DNA from: an uncultured Alteromonadaceae bacterium
GTDB taxonomy: Bacteria > Pseudomonadota > Gammaproteobacteria > Enterobacterales > Alteromonadaceae
Reading direction: 5' to 3'
Length of the DNA stretch: 63,611 bases
Assembly: GCA_950073835.1 (NCBI GenBank)
Contig: CATMRP010000006.1
Span: forward strand, 1 to 63,611
Shown: positions 17,761 to 27,234 of the stretch, piece by piece
How the letters are laid out: the number at the start of each line of letters is the position of its first letter
How positions within the stretch are numbered: the first letter of the stretch is position 1
The notes under the pieces: model-generated
What the model was told of the DNA's origin: nothing
What the model saw: the letters and a program-made list of their open reading frames with translations, nothing else
Database searches by the model: none
Program-made: the position numbers and the translations under genes

Positions 17761-18185
17761 TGCATAAATTAGACGAAGTACTATACACTGGCGTAGCCAC
17801 AGCAACCGGCGGTCGTGGCGGCAAAGCAGCATCTGATGACGGCCGTTTAACAACCGATTTGTCTGTACCAAAAGGTTTAGGCGGTGACGATGGCCCCGGC
17901 ACTAACCCTGAACAGATGTTTGCCGCTGGCTATGCAGCCTGTTTTATTGGCGCTCTGGGCTTTGTAGCTGGTCAGGAAAAAGTAAAATTACCGGCCGACG
18001 TTAAAGTCACCGGTGAAGTGGGCATTGGTCCCATTCCTACCGGCTTTGCGATTAAGGTAAAACTGATCGTAGATCTAGGTGATATCGACACCGACAAAGA
18101 AGCCATGGTAGCCAAAGCGCACGAGGTATGCCCTTACTCCAATGCTACTCGCGGTAACGTTGAAGTGGAATTTGAGGTACTTTAA
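17761..18185 (+). CDS. ohr: Ohr organic hydroperoxide reductase (OsmC superfamily)
   Basis: A 141-residue thiol peroxidase. The two reactive cysteines are seen in FAAGYAACFIGAL (about Cys60) and HEVCPYSNATRGN (about Cys124), the hallmark of Ohr rather than OsmC. It reduces organic hydroperoxides with electrons from lipoylated proteins. AGGAGG just before ATG 17761 sets the start; an upstream reading from 17712 runs through the operator and is not likely. The divergent OhrR is the probable repressor. Confidence 0.95.
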
Positions 18186-18255
18186 CTAAGCGTTTTTAGT
18201 ATTGATTGCCGGAGAGCGGTAAAACGCGCCTCCGGCTTACCACGTTCAAATTTTG

Positions 18256-18708
18256 CTATTCCAGATACCACTTGGTATGTACATGCACGTCATCGCGGCT
18301 TAGCAGTGCATCACTTGCCATCCAGCAATACTGATTATGCTGTTCTTTAGGCAACTCATCTAAATTAATATCCAGTTCAAGCTCATAACCCAGCACTACA
18401 TAGTGGGTAGATACGGCTTCATCAAATGCACTGTCATCATATAAATGCTCAAAAACGCCCATAAAAGTTGCCGCAGAACGAGGGATGGACACGCCCAACT
18501 CTGCCTTGGTAAGGCGTAAGAATGCCTTATCCAACCTCTCGTTTTTCTGCACCCTTCCACCCGGCACAAACCAGTAGCCCTGCGCCGGGCGGTTAGTGCG
18601 ATATCCCAATAACACCTCGCCCTGAGTGTTTTTTACGATCAGGTCGATGGATACCAACGGTGTGGCACCGATAATGGTTTGAAACGTACTTTCACTCAAA
18701 AATGCCAA
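18256..18708 (-). CDS. gmm: GDP-mannose mannosyl hydrolase (Nudix family)
   Basis: A 150-residue Nudix-fold hydrolase of the GDPMH type. It has the family's degenerate Nudix box, GGRVQKNERLDKAFLRLTKA then ELG, with an R-L-T in place of the R-E-U pattern, as in E. coli Gmm, and the preceding GYRTNRPAQGYWFVPGG. It splits GDP-mannose into GDP and mannose. Such genes usually sit in GDP-sugar/exopolysaccharide loci; gmd lies about 7.7 kb away, so it may tune the GDP-mannose pool for the polysaccharide. Confidence 0.9.
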   Translation of the reverse strand: MAFLSESTFQTIIGATPLVSIDLIVKNTQGEVLLGYRTNRPAQGYWFVPGGRVQKNERLDKAFLRLTKAELGVSIPRSAATFMGVFEHLYDDSAFDEAVSTHYVVLGYELELDINLDELPKEQHNQYCWMASDALLSRDDVHVHTKWYLE

Positions 18709-18784
18709 CGTATTTCTCCTTGTGATACTGGCTTTTATAGGGCTATAGTAGCAGTTCCTTGCCCTTAATTATTCACAACTTCGC

Positions 18785-19258
18785 ATGACAGTTCAGGACG
18801 AACAACACGCCCGTTTCCGCCCTATCATGGGGTTGATCATGGCGTTTTTATCACTATCGGTGCTATTTTTTATCCCTGTCCCCAAGATCTTTCAACAAAG
18901 CCTGGGCGCGGCTGTGCTCAATACCGGCCATATTCTTTTTTTCTGTTTGTTTGGTTTTGCTTTTTTCCGCTTCACCAGTGGTACATTGCTGTATCGCATT
19001 ATAGTGTTTTTAATGGTGGTGTTTGCCATCAGCCTTGGCGTAGAGAGTATCCAGAGCATGGTAGGACGGGCTTTTCAGTGGGGAGACGTCCTGCGTAACG
19101 AGCTCGGTGCACTGCTGGGTTTATCGGTGTTCAGATGTTTTACAGTTTCCAGTGGCCGTCAGCTCTCTTTACGGCTCACGTGGTTGTTGTTGGTGATGAT
19201 TGCCATTGTGATTGAGCGACTGCCGCTGGTACATGAAGTAATGTTTCAGCATACCTAA
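18785..19258 (+). CDS. VanZ-like membrane protein
   Basis: A 157-residue protein with about four membrane helices and the VanZ-family signature GVESIQSMVGRAFQWGDVLR near residues 85-104, followed by NELGALLGL. The family includes the teicoplanin-resistance protein VanZ, but most members are uncharacterised. VanZ-like genes often lie next to exosortase and polysaccharide genes, and a PEP-CTERM gene follows here. Confidence 0.82.
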   Translation: MTVQDEQHARFRPIMGLIMAFLSLSVLFFIPVPKIFQQSLGAAVLNTGHILFFCLFGFAFFRFTSGTLLYRIIVFLMVVFAISLGVESIQSMVGRAFQWGDVLRNELGALLGLSVFRCFTVSSGRQLSLRLTWLLLVMIAIVIERLPLVHEVMFQHT

Positions 19259-19471
19259 TGGCACAATTTAGCGGCTATGGCAGGCCTTACTTATACAAAT
19301 TAATACCATAATACACGTAAACATGCTTAAAGGCTGTTCAAACAAGGCCATACTACGCGTGTACAAAAGTCTGAATGGTGCCCAAAACGCACAGTCAGAT
19401 TTTTTTACAACTGCTATGAGACCTTGTCTCCAAACCAAAAAATCATGTTGAATATCAATGGTGTAAAAATA

Positions 19472-19487
19472 TGGCACGGAATTCGCT
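19472..19487 (+). promoter_or_regulatory. Sigma-54 (RpoN) -24/-12 promoter before PEP-CTERM gene
   Basis: TGGCACGGAATTCGCT matches the RpoN consensus TGGCACGRNNNTTGCW at every defined position except one T to C. It lies 44 bases upstream of the ATG at 19531. The activator site was not identified. Confidence 0.7.
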
Positions 19488-19530
19488 TATATATGAGAAG
19501 AAAGCAGTAAACAGACACAAGGGTAGTACA

Positions 19531-20388
19531 ATGTGTAAGTTATTTTCATCTCGTAACGTTTTAACAATCAGCGCATTGCTGTTAAGCAGTGTTGCTACGT
19601 TCTCACAGGCAGCGACCATCTCTTTTGGTGGTGCAACGGCTACCGACGGATCAGGCCTAACCAGCCAGTATATCGATCCAATTACGGGTGCCACGGTACC
19701 AGGTAACTATCTAATCGAAACCTTCGATGCAGCAACCGGTGTACCAGGCTTTGCCGGTTCAACCGACTATACCGTGTCCGGCTTCGAAAACGAATGTGCG
19801 GTAAACAGTATTAACGACAGTCCCTTAGGCATTAACATCGACGGTAACGTTGGCGAAATCAACGTGCGTAAAGGTACGCAACAACGTGTTGCTGCGGCAC
19901 CGGCAGGCGATAACACCTGTTACGGCTACCTGACCAATAACGGTTCAGGCGTTTCCAGCGCAACCTTCGATTACACGCCTATGCTGGCATTCTTCGATAG
20001 CATGTACAGCGAGCAAGCGCCGTTTGGTATTACCTACCTGGGCTTCTACTGGGGCTCTGTAGACACCTACAACAGCTTTGCGTTCTACTCCGGCGAAACC
20101 TTAATTGGTTCAATCAGTGGTACTGAACTACTGGAAGAACTGGATGGCAGCGCTGGCGACAGAACAGGTAACAGCTCAAACGTTTACGTGAACATCGACT
20201 TCTCACTGGAAGAACAGTTCGACCGCATGGTTGTTACTACCAGTGGTATCGCAGGTGAGTTCGACAACATCGTGGTAGGCATTACCGGTCAGCCACTGAG
20301 TCAGGTAAGTGTTCCGGCGCCGGCTACCGCACTGTTATTCGTGCTGGGCCTGGTAGGTGTTGGCGCGGCGCGTCGCTTTAAGAAGTAA
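19531..20388 (+). CDS. PEP-CTERM-type exported protein (VPAP variant)
   Basis: A 285-residue secreted protein with a Sec signal (LTISALLLSSVATFSQA) and a C-terminal sorting signal made of VPAPATALLFVLGLVG, a membrane segment and a basic tail ARRFKK. The motif reads P-A-P where most proteins have P-E-P. The ATG at 19531 is preferred to 19471 because the longer start would fall inside the sigma-54 promoter. The body is rich in Gly, Ser, Thr and Asp, with two cysteine pairs possible. Exosortase cleavage and release or attachment at the surface are inferred from the family. A strong terminator follows. Confidence 0.85.
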   Translation: MCKLFSSRNVLTISALLLSSVATFSQAATISFGGATATDGSGLTSQYIDPITGATVPGNYLIETFDAATGVPGFAGSTDYTVSGFENECAVNSINDSPLGINIDGNVGEINVRKGTQQRVAAAPAGDNTCYGYLTNNGSGVSSATFDYTPMLAFFDSMYSEQAPFGITYLGFYWGSVDTYNSFAFYSGETLIGSISGTELLEELDGSAGDRTGNSSNVYVNIDFSLEEQFDRMVVTTSGIAGEFDNIVVGITGQPLSQVSVPAPATALLFVLGLVGVGAARRFKK

Positions 20389-20411
20389 TTAATACCACAC
20401 TACCCAATACC

Positions 20412-20442
20412 AAAAACGGCGCTTCAAAAGCGCCGTTTTTTT
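20412..20442. terminator. Bidirectional Rho-independent terminator
   Basis: AAAAACGGCGCTT and its complement flank a short loop, with T-runs on both strands. It sits between the convergent PEP-CTERM and exostosin-like genes and can serve both. Confidence 0.88.
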
Positions 20443-21460
20443 ATATGTGTTGTGCATGTGCTGGGCCAGCCTGCTCACATACAGCGTCGGCAACCGTATA
20501 ACGCATGTAATGGCTGCTTATAGTATCCCACCAGTAGTCTAACCCCAGTTTATACATTACCTGCTGACGCAATATCGGTTCATCGTACCAGGGCTGCAAT
20601 ACTTCTTTCCACTTAACCAGCATGGCTTCATTTAAACTGTCGGCCGACCAGTCATCCACAAACACCACCGGAAACTTTTTATAAGCCGCCCGTAAACCCG
20701 GCGAGCATATAATCGGAATGGTACCATTTAATAAGGCATGCCAGGCCTTGGGCGCGGGATCGATACCACCGCCCTCTACACACAGCACAAAGCTGTGTTG
20801 ATGCAGTACAGCAAAGTAATGCTCCAGGCTAACTTCTTCCTCAATCACCCGGCAAAACGACGCCCAGTGCGTAGTAGCCAGCTCGCTCACCTGCTGGCGC
20901 AATGCCCATTGATCTCCCTGGCGAATACGGTGCGCACAAAGCACGGTATTCGAACGGTTTTTTAAGGGTACCGGGGTAGCATCCACCAGATCCGGCGTGG
21001 CATCAGACTCATGGTGCACCAGCCCCAACGGCAGCGGGCTCATACCCGGCTGACTGGCATCATCCAGATTCTCGGCATACCAGTGAATAAGGTTTGGGTG
21101 CGCGAGGATCCCTTCGATCATCGCCCTCTCCTCATCATTAAAAACGCGCCAGCGCTTATCAAGCTGATTAGGTACGGTAACGTCTTCGGAGCCACTTATC
21201 AGCATAAACGGGGCAGTTAACTGCGGCAGCACCTCACTAAAAAAATAGCGGATCGCCACAAATGGCGCGCGTAACGATAAAAACACGGTTTTAGGGGCAA
21301 GAGCTCTGCGCTTTACCAGCATGGTTTTGGGCGCCTGGAGATCCGACAACACCACCCAGTCACAACGAGCCGCAATACCATTAATAATGTACTTATCGGC
21401 GCCCTGATTTTTAGGGAACAGGCGGGTTTGGTGGGCCTCAATCGGGGCACTTTTTAACAT
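20441..21460 (-). CDS. Exostosin-like glycosyltransferase family protein
   Basis: A 339-residue cytoplasmic protein. The C-terminal half contains FVLCVEGGGIDPAPKAWHAL then LLNGTIPII and VVFVDDWS, a pattern typical of exostosin/GT47-like glycosyltransferases. The N-terminal half (LISGSEDVTVP) fits the acceptor domain but is less clear. It has no signal peptide or membrane helix. It stands alone between terminators, next to PEP-CTERM genes, and probably acts on a surface glycan. The family call is moderate. Confidence 0.6.
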   Translation of the reverse strand: MLKSAPIEAHQTRLFPKNQGADKYIINGIAARCDWVVLSDLQAPKTMLVKRRALAPKTVFLSLRAPFVAIRYFFSEVLPQLTAPFMLISGSEDVTVPNQLDKRWRVFNDEERAMIEGILAHPNLIHWYAENLDDASQPGMSPLPLGLVHHESDATPDLVDATPVPLKNRSNTVLCAHRIRQGDQWALRQQVSELATTHWASFCRVIEEEVSLEHYFAVLHQHSFVLCVEGGGIDPAPKAWHALLNGTIPIICSPGLRAAYKKFPVVFVDDWSADSLNEAMLVKWKEVLQPWYDEPILRQQVMYKLGLDYWWDTISSHYMRYTVADAVCEQAGPAHAQHI

Positions 21461-21871
21461 CTATACTTCTCAAATAAACGCAAGCGCCATAAGCGGCCTG
21501 GTTGTGGTGTTATTTGTAATATAAACGATAGTGCCAGCGAGTAAAAATGAATGCAAAAATGATGAGATTGGCAGGCGATTATCTTCGGCCAGTTTACATT
21601 ATCCACTTTCCTAAGATGAACCAAAAGTGTGCGTTTTGTGAACAATTAGTGCAATCTTAAAAAAAGCACTCAGGTCATCAATAGTCGGAACCAAACGTAT
21701 ACCTATGATTTAAATAAAATAATTAAGTAAAAAAAATACTAATAATAATGTCTTTCTTTAGGCGCGTTTAATGCATGGTAAAACTTGCTGATATTGATGT
21801 ACTTAATGCAGTCTTGGTCAATTATTCACTGATAGTGGATATGGCTCTTTTCATTGGAACAGGGAATTAAT
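21461..21871. other. AT-rich intergenic region before a PEP-CTERM gene
   Basis: No gene is visible. It should hold the promoters of the two divergent genes. No sigma-54 element with correct spacing is present; TGGTAAAACTTGCT at about 21776 has the right ends but is two bases short. Confidence 0.5.
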
Positions 21872-22405
21872 ATGAAAAAATTAAAAAGAATCATTTTGGG
21901 CCTCGGCCTGGTACTTTGTGCATCAATAAATACTGCGCACGCGAAACATTTCTATTTAGGAACCCTTGATGCAGGGGAACTATATTCAGTATCCAACGTG
22001 GTGGGCGACAGTAATATGCCCGGCGATGGATTTTCTGATGCCTGGGGTGATGAAATTCACTTCTCTATTGCTGAAGATTCTCTTATTACCAGCACTGTAT
22101 TTAATTTTTCCTATGTTGTTGGCGGTGCTATCGATAACTTTCTTCTTCAGTTAATTAATGTTACGGATGGCGCAAACGACATTTTAATTGATACAACCCC
22201 CCTATCTCAGTACGAAACCTACACGACTTCACTAGAGGCTGGTAATTACATCTTTAATCTCGTTGGGAATGGCAGCGATGTGGAAGCTAGTGGTGTATAC
22301 GCTTTAACTATTTCGTCGGTTTCACCAGTTCCAGAGTTACCTCTTTATGCAATGATGATAAGTGGCTTAGCTGTAATGGGTGTAAAGCTGCGCAGAAAAA
22401 GTTAG
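21872..22405 (+). CDS. Small FxDxF-like PEP-CTERM protein, copy 1
   Basis: A 177-residue exported protein. The Sec signal covers about residues 1-24 (LKRIILGLGLVLCASINTAH). The body is a beta-rich single domain. It ends with PVPELPLYAMMISGLAVMG and the basic tail KLRRKS, a PEP-CTERM signal. It is a clear paralogue of the genes at 23476 and 28133: all share an F-x-L-G opening, a V-x-N-F-S-F-like segment and S-P-V-P-E. ATG 21872 follows GGAACAGGGAATTAAT; the TTG reading six codons earlier is less likely. It is a probable exosortase substrate. Confidence 0.85.
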   Translation: MKKLKRIILGLGLVLCASINTAHAKHFYLGTLDAGELYSVSNVVGDSNMPGDGFSDAWGDEIHFSIAEDSLITSTVFNFSYVVGGAIDNFLLQLINVTDGANDILIDTTPLSQYETYTTSLEAGNYIFNLVGNGSDVEASGVYALTISSVSPVPELPLYAMMISGLAVMGVKLRRKS

Positions 22406-23475
22406 AAGCTGGCAGTGCTTAACTGTATGCTAAAAGGATTTTCTGTACATTTTTATGCACAACTGGTTAAAACAGCAATTAGCAGTCTCCCAAATGTAAA
22501 CAACTGGTAATGATCCCTCGGCTTGAGTAAACAAACTAGCAGGCATCACTGGACGGTTATACTTTTTCACTTTGGGAGACGCTGATTTCTGCTCAGATAT
22601 TGCTGATTGACGCGAAAACGACATAAAACAGATTCAAACTTAGATGGAATGGCCGCACTAATAATTTAAGGATAAAAGGTATCTATATTTCATCAATTAA
22701 GCATGAGTATCGCAAATAAAATCTGAACGTGGAAAACTCTACAGCTTGCGCCTAAAGTTTTAATGCTATATTCACACAACAATTTGCACAATGAACAATC
22801 ATCCGCTAATTATCTTCCACTTCTACAAAAGAATTCGAAATTAAAATAGTGATCTTATTTTCAGCGATATTTTTAGCTCCCACTTTTACTCAGCGATAAA
22901 TACAGGAAAAATTATGGCTCATTTGACAGCTTAAAAATGTTCCAGCGTATTTTCCCAAATGAGCATTTGCATAAAGCAGTAGATATTGTCCGGATAGGAG
23001 AATAACAGAGAGTGCAATTTATTTATGCGACTCGATAAAATTCAGCCACATATAAACTTCTCTTCATTGATGCTACACGGGATTTCTGTTCAATTTTCAT
23101 TAATAAAAAACGTCGTGCCGTAGTTACTTTAAGATTTAAGTGTGCAGGCCCCCGCGAATTCAACCACTCAAGACTAGCTGTATTTTCCTCATTCACAGTG
23201 CTTGTAAAAAACAACCAAAATATCACAGTTTCCAAACTGGCAAAAAAGTGATTCCGAGGAACTATTCACATTCAACTAAGTCATTGATGTCAGGATTATT
23301 TACAAAATAAAGTTTGAATCCAACGTCAACTAGCACGAATGATATAACCTTTTGTTTTTATGGGGATTTATTGCAAGGGAATGTTTTTTGCTTCTAATCT
23401 AAGCCTATGATTCGTTTAGCATTAAACAAATGTTTCATGAGCAACCTCAATTTTTCATTTCATTAAGGATTAAAT
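22406..23475. other. 1.07-kb AT-rich non-coding region between PEP-CTERM paralogues
   Basis: No convincing gene is found on either strand; short open frames lack ribosome-binding sites and family motifs. A 9-bp inverted repeat (22917-22925 GCTCATTTG with 22956-22964) surrounds a 30-base loop. A sigma-54-like promoter lies near the right end. Confidence 0.55.
23377..23392 (+). promoter_or_regulatory. Candidate sigma-54 promoter before PEP-CTERM copy 2
   Basis: GGGAATGTTTTTTGCT has the invariant GG and GC in the right spacing and the TTGCT of the -12 box. The -24 box is weaker (GGGAATG for TGGCACG). It lies 84 bases before the ATG. Confidence 0.5.
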
Positions 23476-23979
23476 ATGAAAAAACTCAAACAAGCCATCA
23501 TTGGGCTAGGTTTAGTGTTTTGTGCATCGTTAAATATCGCACAAGCCGAAACCTTTAATTTAGGAACGCTTGAATCCGACAAGGTTTATACTGTTACAAA
23601 TATAGTAGGGGCTAAACCTGGAGCATGGCAGGATTTCATTAACTTTTCAGTTGATGAAGATACCTATTTACAAACTGCTGTATATAGTCTTTCATTCCTA
23701 ACCATGGGAGCAGTAGATAATTTCTGGCTTCAACTGACTGATCTTGCTGATAATAGCATTGTGTTTGACACTCAAAATATTGCTCAGGTTGAAAACTACA
23801 CATTTTCGCTGGATACGGGGAACTACAGCTTCAACCTCTCTGGTAGCGGTAATGATGGCTTTTTACCTGGTGTATATACTGTTGCAATTTCTCCAGTACC
23901 AGAAGCGCCTGTGTATGCTCTAATGTTAAGTGGTTTAGCCGCTATGGGTATATCACTCCGCAAAAGAAAAAATAAATAA
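23476..23979 (+). CDS. Small FxDxF-like PEP-CTERM protein, copy 2
   Basis: A 167-residue exported protein paralogous to the one at 21872. The signal peptides are nearly identical (LKQAIIGLGLVFCASLNIAQ) and ETFNLGTLESDKVYTVTNIV aligns with the start of copy 1. The C-terminus is SPVPEAPVYALMLSGLAAMG, a membrane segment, and the tail LRKRKNK. AAGGATTAAAT precedes the ATG. It is probably anchored or released at the cell surface after XrtB processing. Confidence 0.87.
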   Translation: MKKLKQAIIGLGLVFCASLNIAQAETFNLGTLESDKVYTVTNIVGAKPGAWQDFINFSVDEDTYLQTAVYSLSFLTMGAVDNFWLQLTDLADNSIVFDTQNIAQVENYTFSLDTGNYSFNLSGSGNDGFLPGVYTVAISPVPEAPVYALMLSGLAAMGISLRKRKNK

Positions 23980-23991
23980 TATATCTATTAT

Positions 23992-24020
23992 CGGGTGAAG
24001 CTATGTTGCTCACCCGTTTA
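23992..24020 (+). terminator. Hairpin after PEP-CTERM copy 2, weak terminator
   Basis: CGGGTGA (23992-23998) pairs with TCACCCG (24010-24016), followed by a short TTTA. It lies 13 bases after the stop. Confidence 0.5.
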
Positions 24021-24587
24021 CTGTAAAGCCGTTTTCTGAGATAGATTGCTTAGCAGCTTATCGGTACTCGCCGCCAAAGCTTAATTTAGTCTGATTTTAA
24101 AGAATGCAATTAGAAGAAGATATATACCGCCCCTATTCTTTTGCCTGGCATTTATACGCATATGCTTACAATGAATGTAAATGTAAATCCTTAGACATTA
24201 GGTGTTGAACGGAGAAATCACACCATAAACGATTAATTTATGAACTTTAGCTTTTACCCATTGCCTTCGGATATTCCCCCGCCCTACAAAACAAATAACA
24301 GTTTCTTTTTATGCCTATCCTGATACTTATCAGAGACTTGAAATTTGCATATCGCTTGGCTTACACCCTATGGATTGGCGGTGCCTAGAGAACCAAAGCG
24401 CTAATAAGGTATTACCCCCAATAACCAGTAATAACTCTGCAAATTGTTCCCCTGAATAAACCCTCTTAATCTTAGCACCAGTTAAACGTACTACTGAAAT
24501 CCATTCAGGTTCTGGTGAGACAAAGCTTAAGTCTACACAGCAACAGTGAATCGATTTCATACATCGTCAATGTTTATAGGCATCGTT
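24021..24587. other. Non-coding region before a lipoprotein gene
   Basis: About 570 bases without a supported gene. A minus-strand frame at 24330-24560 has no ribosome-binding site or family match. I see no structured element. Confidence 0.5.
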
Positions 24588-25643
24588 ATGAAAAGTGTGA
24601 TTCAACCGTTATTGTTAACAACTATTTTAGGCCTTGTTGGTTGTTCTGGAAACGAAGCCTTAAACACTAGCCAGTCCGTTGATTTGTCTGCGCAGGTAAA
24701 TGCTGATACTGCAAGTATCAATACTTCTCCATCTGATACCGGCTTGTTTGGTAACGAAAGTGTGAGCTCAGTTCAAACAATCGGTGCTGATCATCCACTA
24801 TCTTTAAAACTAGCTAAGTCCGAGATTTTGTTAACAGAACAAACAACCATGGAGTTAGATTACAAAGTTGAAGCCGCAAGCCAGGAAGACATCTCCCTGA
24901 ATGTAATTTCCTATGATGAAGAGGTTATTAACGCCAGCGTTAAAAACGATAAAATCGTGATCCAAGCAAATTCAGTCAATTCAACAACTTCTGTCAACCT
25001 AGATGTTGTGGTTACAAATGGTGCTGACAACTTGTTGGTAACCTTACCGGTTGAAGTTTCACCGCAAATACAATTTGAATTAGACGTTGCTCAAACAGAG
25101 GTTGATATTGATCACCTTGATACATTTTATATCCCGCTCTCTGTTATTTACGATGGTTCAGAACTAGTAAACCTTTCCATTGAAAATCTTGAAGGGGAAG
25201 AGTTTGCAACCGTGGATTTTGAAACCCAGGAATCATTTAGCAATAACCTTATTATTCAGGGTAAAGGTGTATATGAAACAGGAACCTTATCTTTTAATGT
25301 AGTGGCCAGCACTGTAGATGGTGAAGTTTCAGTTCCTGTAAGCGTGGCCGTATACCCTGAGGTAAATATCGATATTCGTTTATCAAACGAAAGTCCCAAA
25401 TTCAAGAAAACAGAAACTTCATTTACAATTGTGCGAGTTTGTACAGATGTATCGGACGATTATGAAATCGAAATAACAGAAATTTCCGGAAATGGGTCTG
25501 TAACCGCGACAATTGAAGGTTCAGTTATCAGTATTAGTTCAGACGATATTGACGAAGACACCAATGCCAGCTTTATGGTTACTGCAAGCCTGCTTGGGGT
25601 TAGTGAAGTTGCCTACTTTGATGTCTTCGTAACAGCAGGGTAG
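24588..25643 (+). CDS. Putative lipoprotein with repeated beta-sandwich-like segments
   Basis: A 351-residue protein with a lipoprotein signal ending in the lipobox LVGC (about Cys19). ATG 24588 places the signal at the N-terminus; a reading from 24546 only adds an unlikely extension. The mature protein has three to four segments of about 80-90 residues with alternating strands, such as ISLNVISYDEEVINASVKND and LSFNVVASTVDGEVSVPVSV, suggesting Ig/cadherin-like domains. The composition is acidic and almost Cys-free. I do not recognise a named family. Its position beside PEP-CTERM genes suggests a surface role. Confidence 0.7.
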   Translation: MKSVIQPLLLTTILGLVGCSGNEALNTSQSVDLSAQVNADTASINTSPSDTGLFGNESVSSVQTIGADHPLSLKLAKSEILLTEQTTMELDYKVEAASQEDISLNVISYDEEVINASVKNDKIVIQANSVNSTTSVNLDVVVTNGADNLLVTLPVEVSPQIQFELDVAQTEVDIDHLDTFYIPLSVIYDGSELVNLSIENLEGEEFATVDFETQESFSNNLIIQGKGVYETGTLSFNVVASTVDGEVSVPVSVAVYPEVNIDIRLSNESPKFKKTETSFTIVRVCTDVSDDYEIEITEISGNGSVTATIEGSVISISSDDIDEDTNASFMVTASLLGVSEVAYFDVFVTAG

Positions 25644-25967
25644 ATTTGATTAGCTGTTTTACCTGATTAGCGACGGCCTAACAATTTACTCTTCAAGTCT
25701 AAATGGACCAACTTTAATTACCGTTTAGTCGTCGCAAACGTTGCCCCGGATAGATTAGAAATCAACACTTCAATGTCTTGTGTTTTATTCGGCAACATTC
25801 CGTTCTTGACTGTCGTCGTGGCCAGCAATATAGTTATATTCTCTTCAATAAGTTAGATAACCTATCAACTATTTACCAATAAATTAGGCCATACATAATT
25901 AGAGCCGTTATCTACATGGATCAGTTAACAGTAATGCGTTAGTTACTTGGTATAAAAGGAGTAAAAA
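25644..25967. other. Promoter region of the polysaccharide locus
   Basis: Non-coding and AT-rich, with AAAGGAG just before the gmd ATG. No JUMPstart/ops element (GGCGGTAG) was found. Confidence 0.45.
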
Positions 25968-27083
25968 ATGAAAAAAGCACTTATAACCGGCGTTACTGGG
26001 CAAGACGGCTCTTATCTAGCTGAGTTTTTACTAGAGAAGGGATATGAAGTACACGGTATTAAGCGTCGTGCGTCATTGTTTAATACCGAGCGCGTTGATC
26101 ATATCTATGAAGATCCTCATAACGAAAACCCTAAGTTTCACCTGCACTACGGTGATCTAACAGACACATCTAACCTCACTCGTATTCTGCAGGAAGTGCA
26201 GCCGGATGAAGTGTATAACTTAGGCGCTCAGTCTCATGTGGCTGTATCCTTCGAAGCACCTGAATATACCGCAGATGTTGATGCTATTGGTACACTACGT
26301 TTACTGGAAGCTATTCGTTTTTTAGGTCTTGAAAAGAAAACCCGTTTCTACCAGGCATCAACCTCTGAACTGTATGGATTAGTACAGGAAATCCCGCAGA
26401 AAGAAACAACACCGTTTTATCCTCGTTCTCCTTATGCCGTTGCAAAAATGTACGCCTATTGGATCACGATTAACTATCGCGAATCCTATGGCATGTATGC
26501 TTGTAATGGTGTGTTGTTTAATCATGAGTCACCACGGCGTGGTGAAACCTTTGTAACCCGTAAGATCACTCGTGGCATTGCCAATATTGCCCAAGGTTTA
26601 GAGTCTTGCCTTTACTTAGGAAACATGGATGCATTGCGTGACTGGGGCCATGCTAAAGATTACGTACGCATGCAGTGGATGATGTTGCAACAAGACCACG
26701 CAGAAGATTTTGTTATCGCTACCGGTAAACAAATCTCTGTACGTGAATTCGTTCGTATGAGCTGTAAAGAAGCCGGCATTATTGTTGAATTTACCGGTGA
26801 AGGCGTTGACGAAATTGCCACAGTTGCAGCCATCGAAGGTGATAATGCACCAGGTGTAAGCGTGGGCGATGTTATCGTTAAAGTAGATCCCAGATACTTC
26901 CGCCCTGCTGAAGTAGAAACCTTGCTCGGCGATCCGGCCAAAGCCAAAGAAAAGCTCGGCTGGGTACCCGAAATCACCGTTGAAGAAATGTGTGCAGAGA
27001 TGGTGGAAGGCGATCTACAGAAAGCCAAGCAACATGCCCTACTCAAAAAACATGGTTATTCTGTGGCTGTGGCAAAAGAATAA
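25968..27083 (+). CDS. gmd: GDP-mannose 4,6-dehydratase
   Basis: A 371-residue extended SDR enzyme making GDP-4-keto-6-deoxymannose from GDP-mannose. The NADP Rossmann motif is [20 protein letters not shown] (about residues 8-27). The catalytic Tyr156 and Lys160 lie in SPYAVAK, and the family segment [17 protein letters not shown] is complete. Length and motifs match E. coli Gmd. No fucose synthase (fcl) or RMD reductase lies next to it, so the final deoxysugar (fucose, rhamnose, perosamine) cannot be told. It opens the exopolysaccharide locus. Confidence 0.96.
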   Translation: MKKALITGVTGQDGSYLAEFLLEKGYEVHGIKRRASLFNTERVDHIYEDPHNENPKFHLHYGDLTDTSNLTRILQEVQPDEVYNLGAQSHVAVSFEAPEYTADVDAIGTLRLLEAIRFLGLEKKTRFYQASTSELYGLVQEIPQKETTPFYPRSPYAVAKMYAYWITINYRESYGMYACNGVLFNHESPRRGETFVTRKITRGIANIAQGLESCLYLGNMDALRDWGHAKDYVRMQWMMLQQDHAEDFVIATGKQISVREFVRMSCKEAGIIVEFTGEGVDEIATVAAIEGDNAPGVSVGDVIVKVDPRYFRPAEVETLLGDPAKAKEKLGWVPEITVEEMCAEMVEGDLQKAKQHALLKKHGYSVAVAKE

Positions 27084-27234
27084 AGCCAACAATGGTATGG
27101 ATAGCTATAGAGTTTGCAATATAATTATACAGCCAAAATTTATAGCTATTTCAAAACATTTGAAAAACCATTCAGTATAATCAAAACAGCAGACCAACAA
27201 AACAGACTTAAAACCTGATAACAGAAGATAGAAA

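Noticed and set aside
21776..21789. TGGTAAAACTTGCT as sigma-54 promoter of PEP-CTERM copy 1
   Set aside because: The GG and GC dinucleotides are two bases too close for RpoN.
22430..22624. 64-residue minus-strand frame downstream of PEP-CTERM copy 1
   Set aside because: No ribosome-binding site, no recognisable domain and low complexity typical of chance frames.
23023..23235. 70-residue minus-strand frame in the non-coding region
   Set aside because: No start signal, no family similarity visible; composition like the surrounding AT-rich spacer.
24330..24560. 76-residue minus-strand frame before the lipoprotein gene
   Set aside because: No ribosome-binding site and no partner gene; an unsupported short frame.
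25644..25967. JUMPstart/ops element before gmd
   Set aside because: No GGCGGTAG or close variant was found in the leader.
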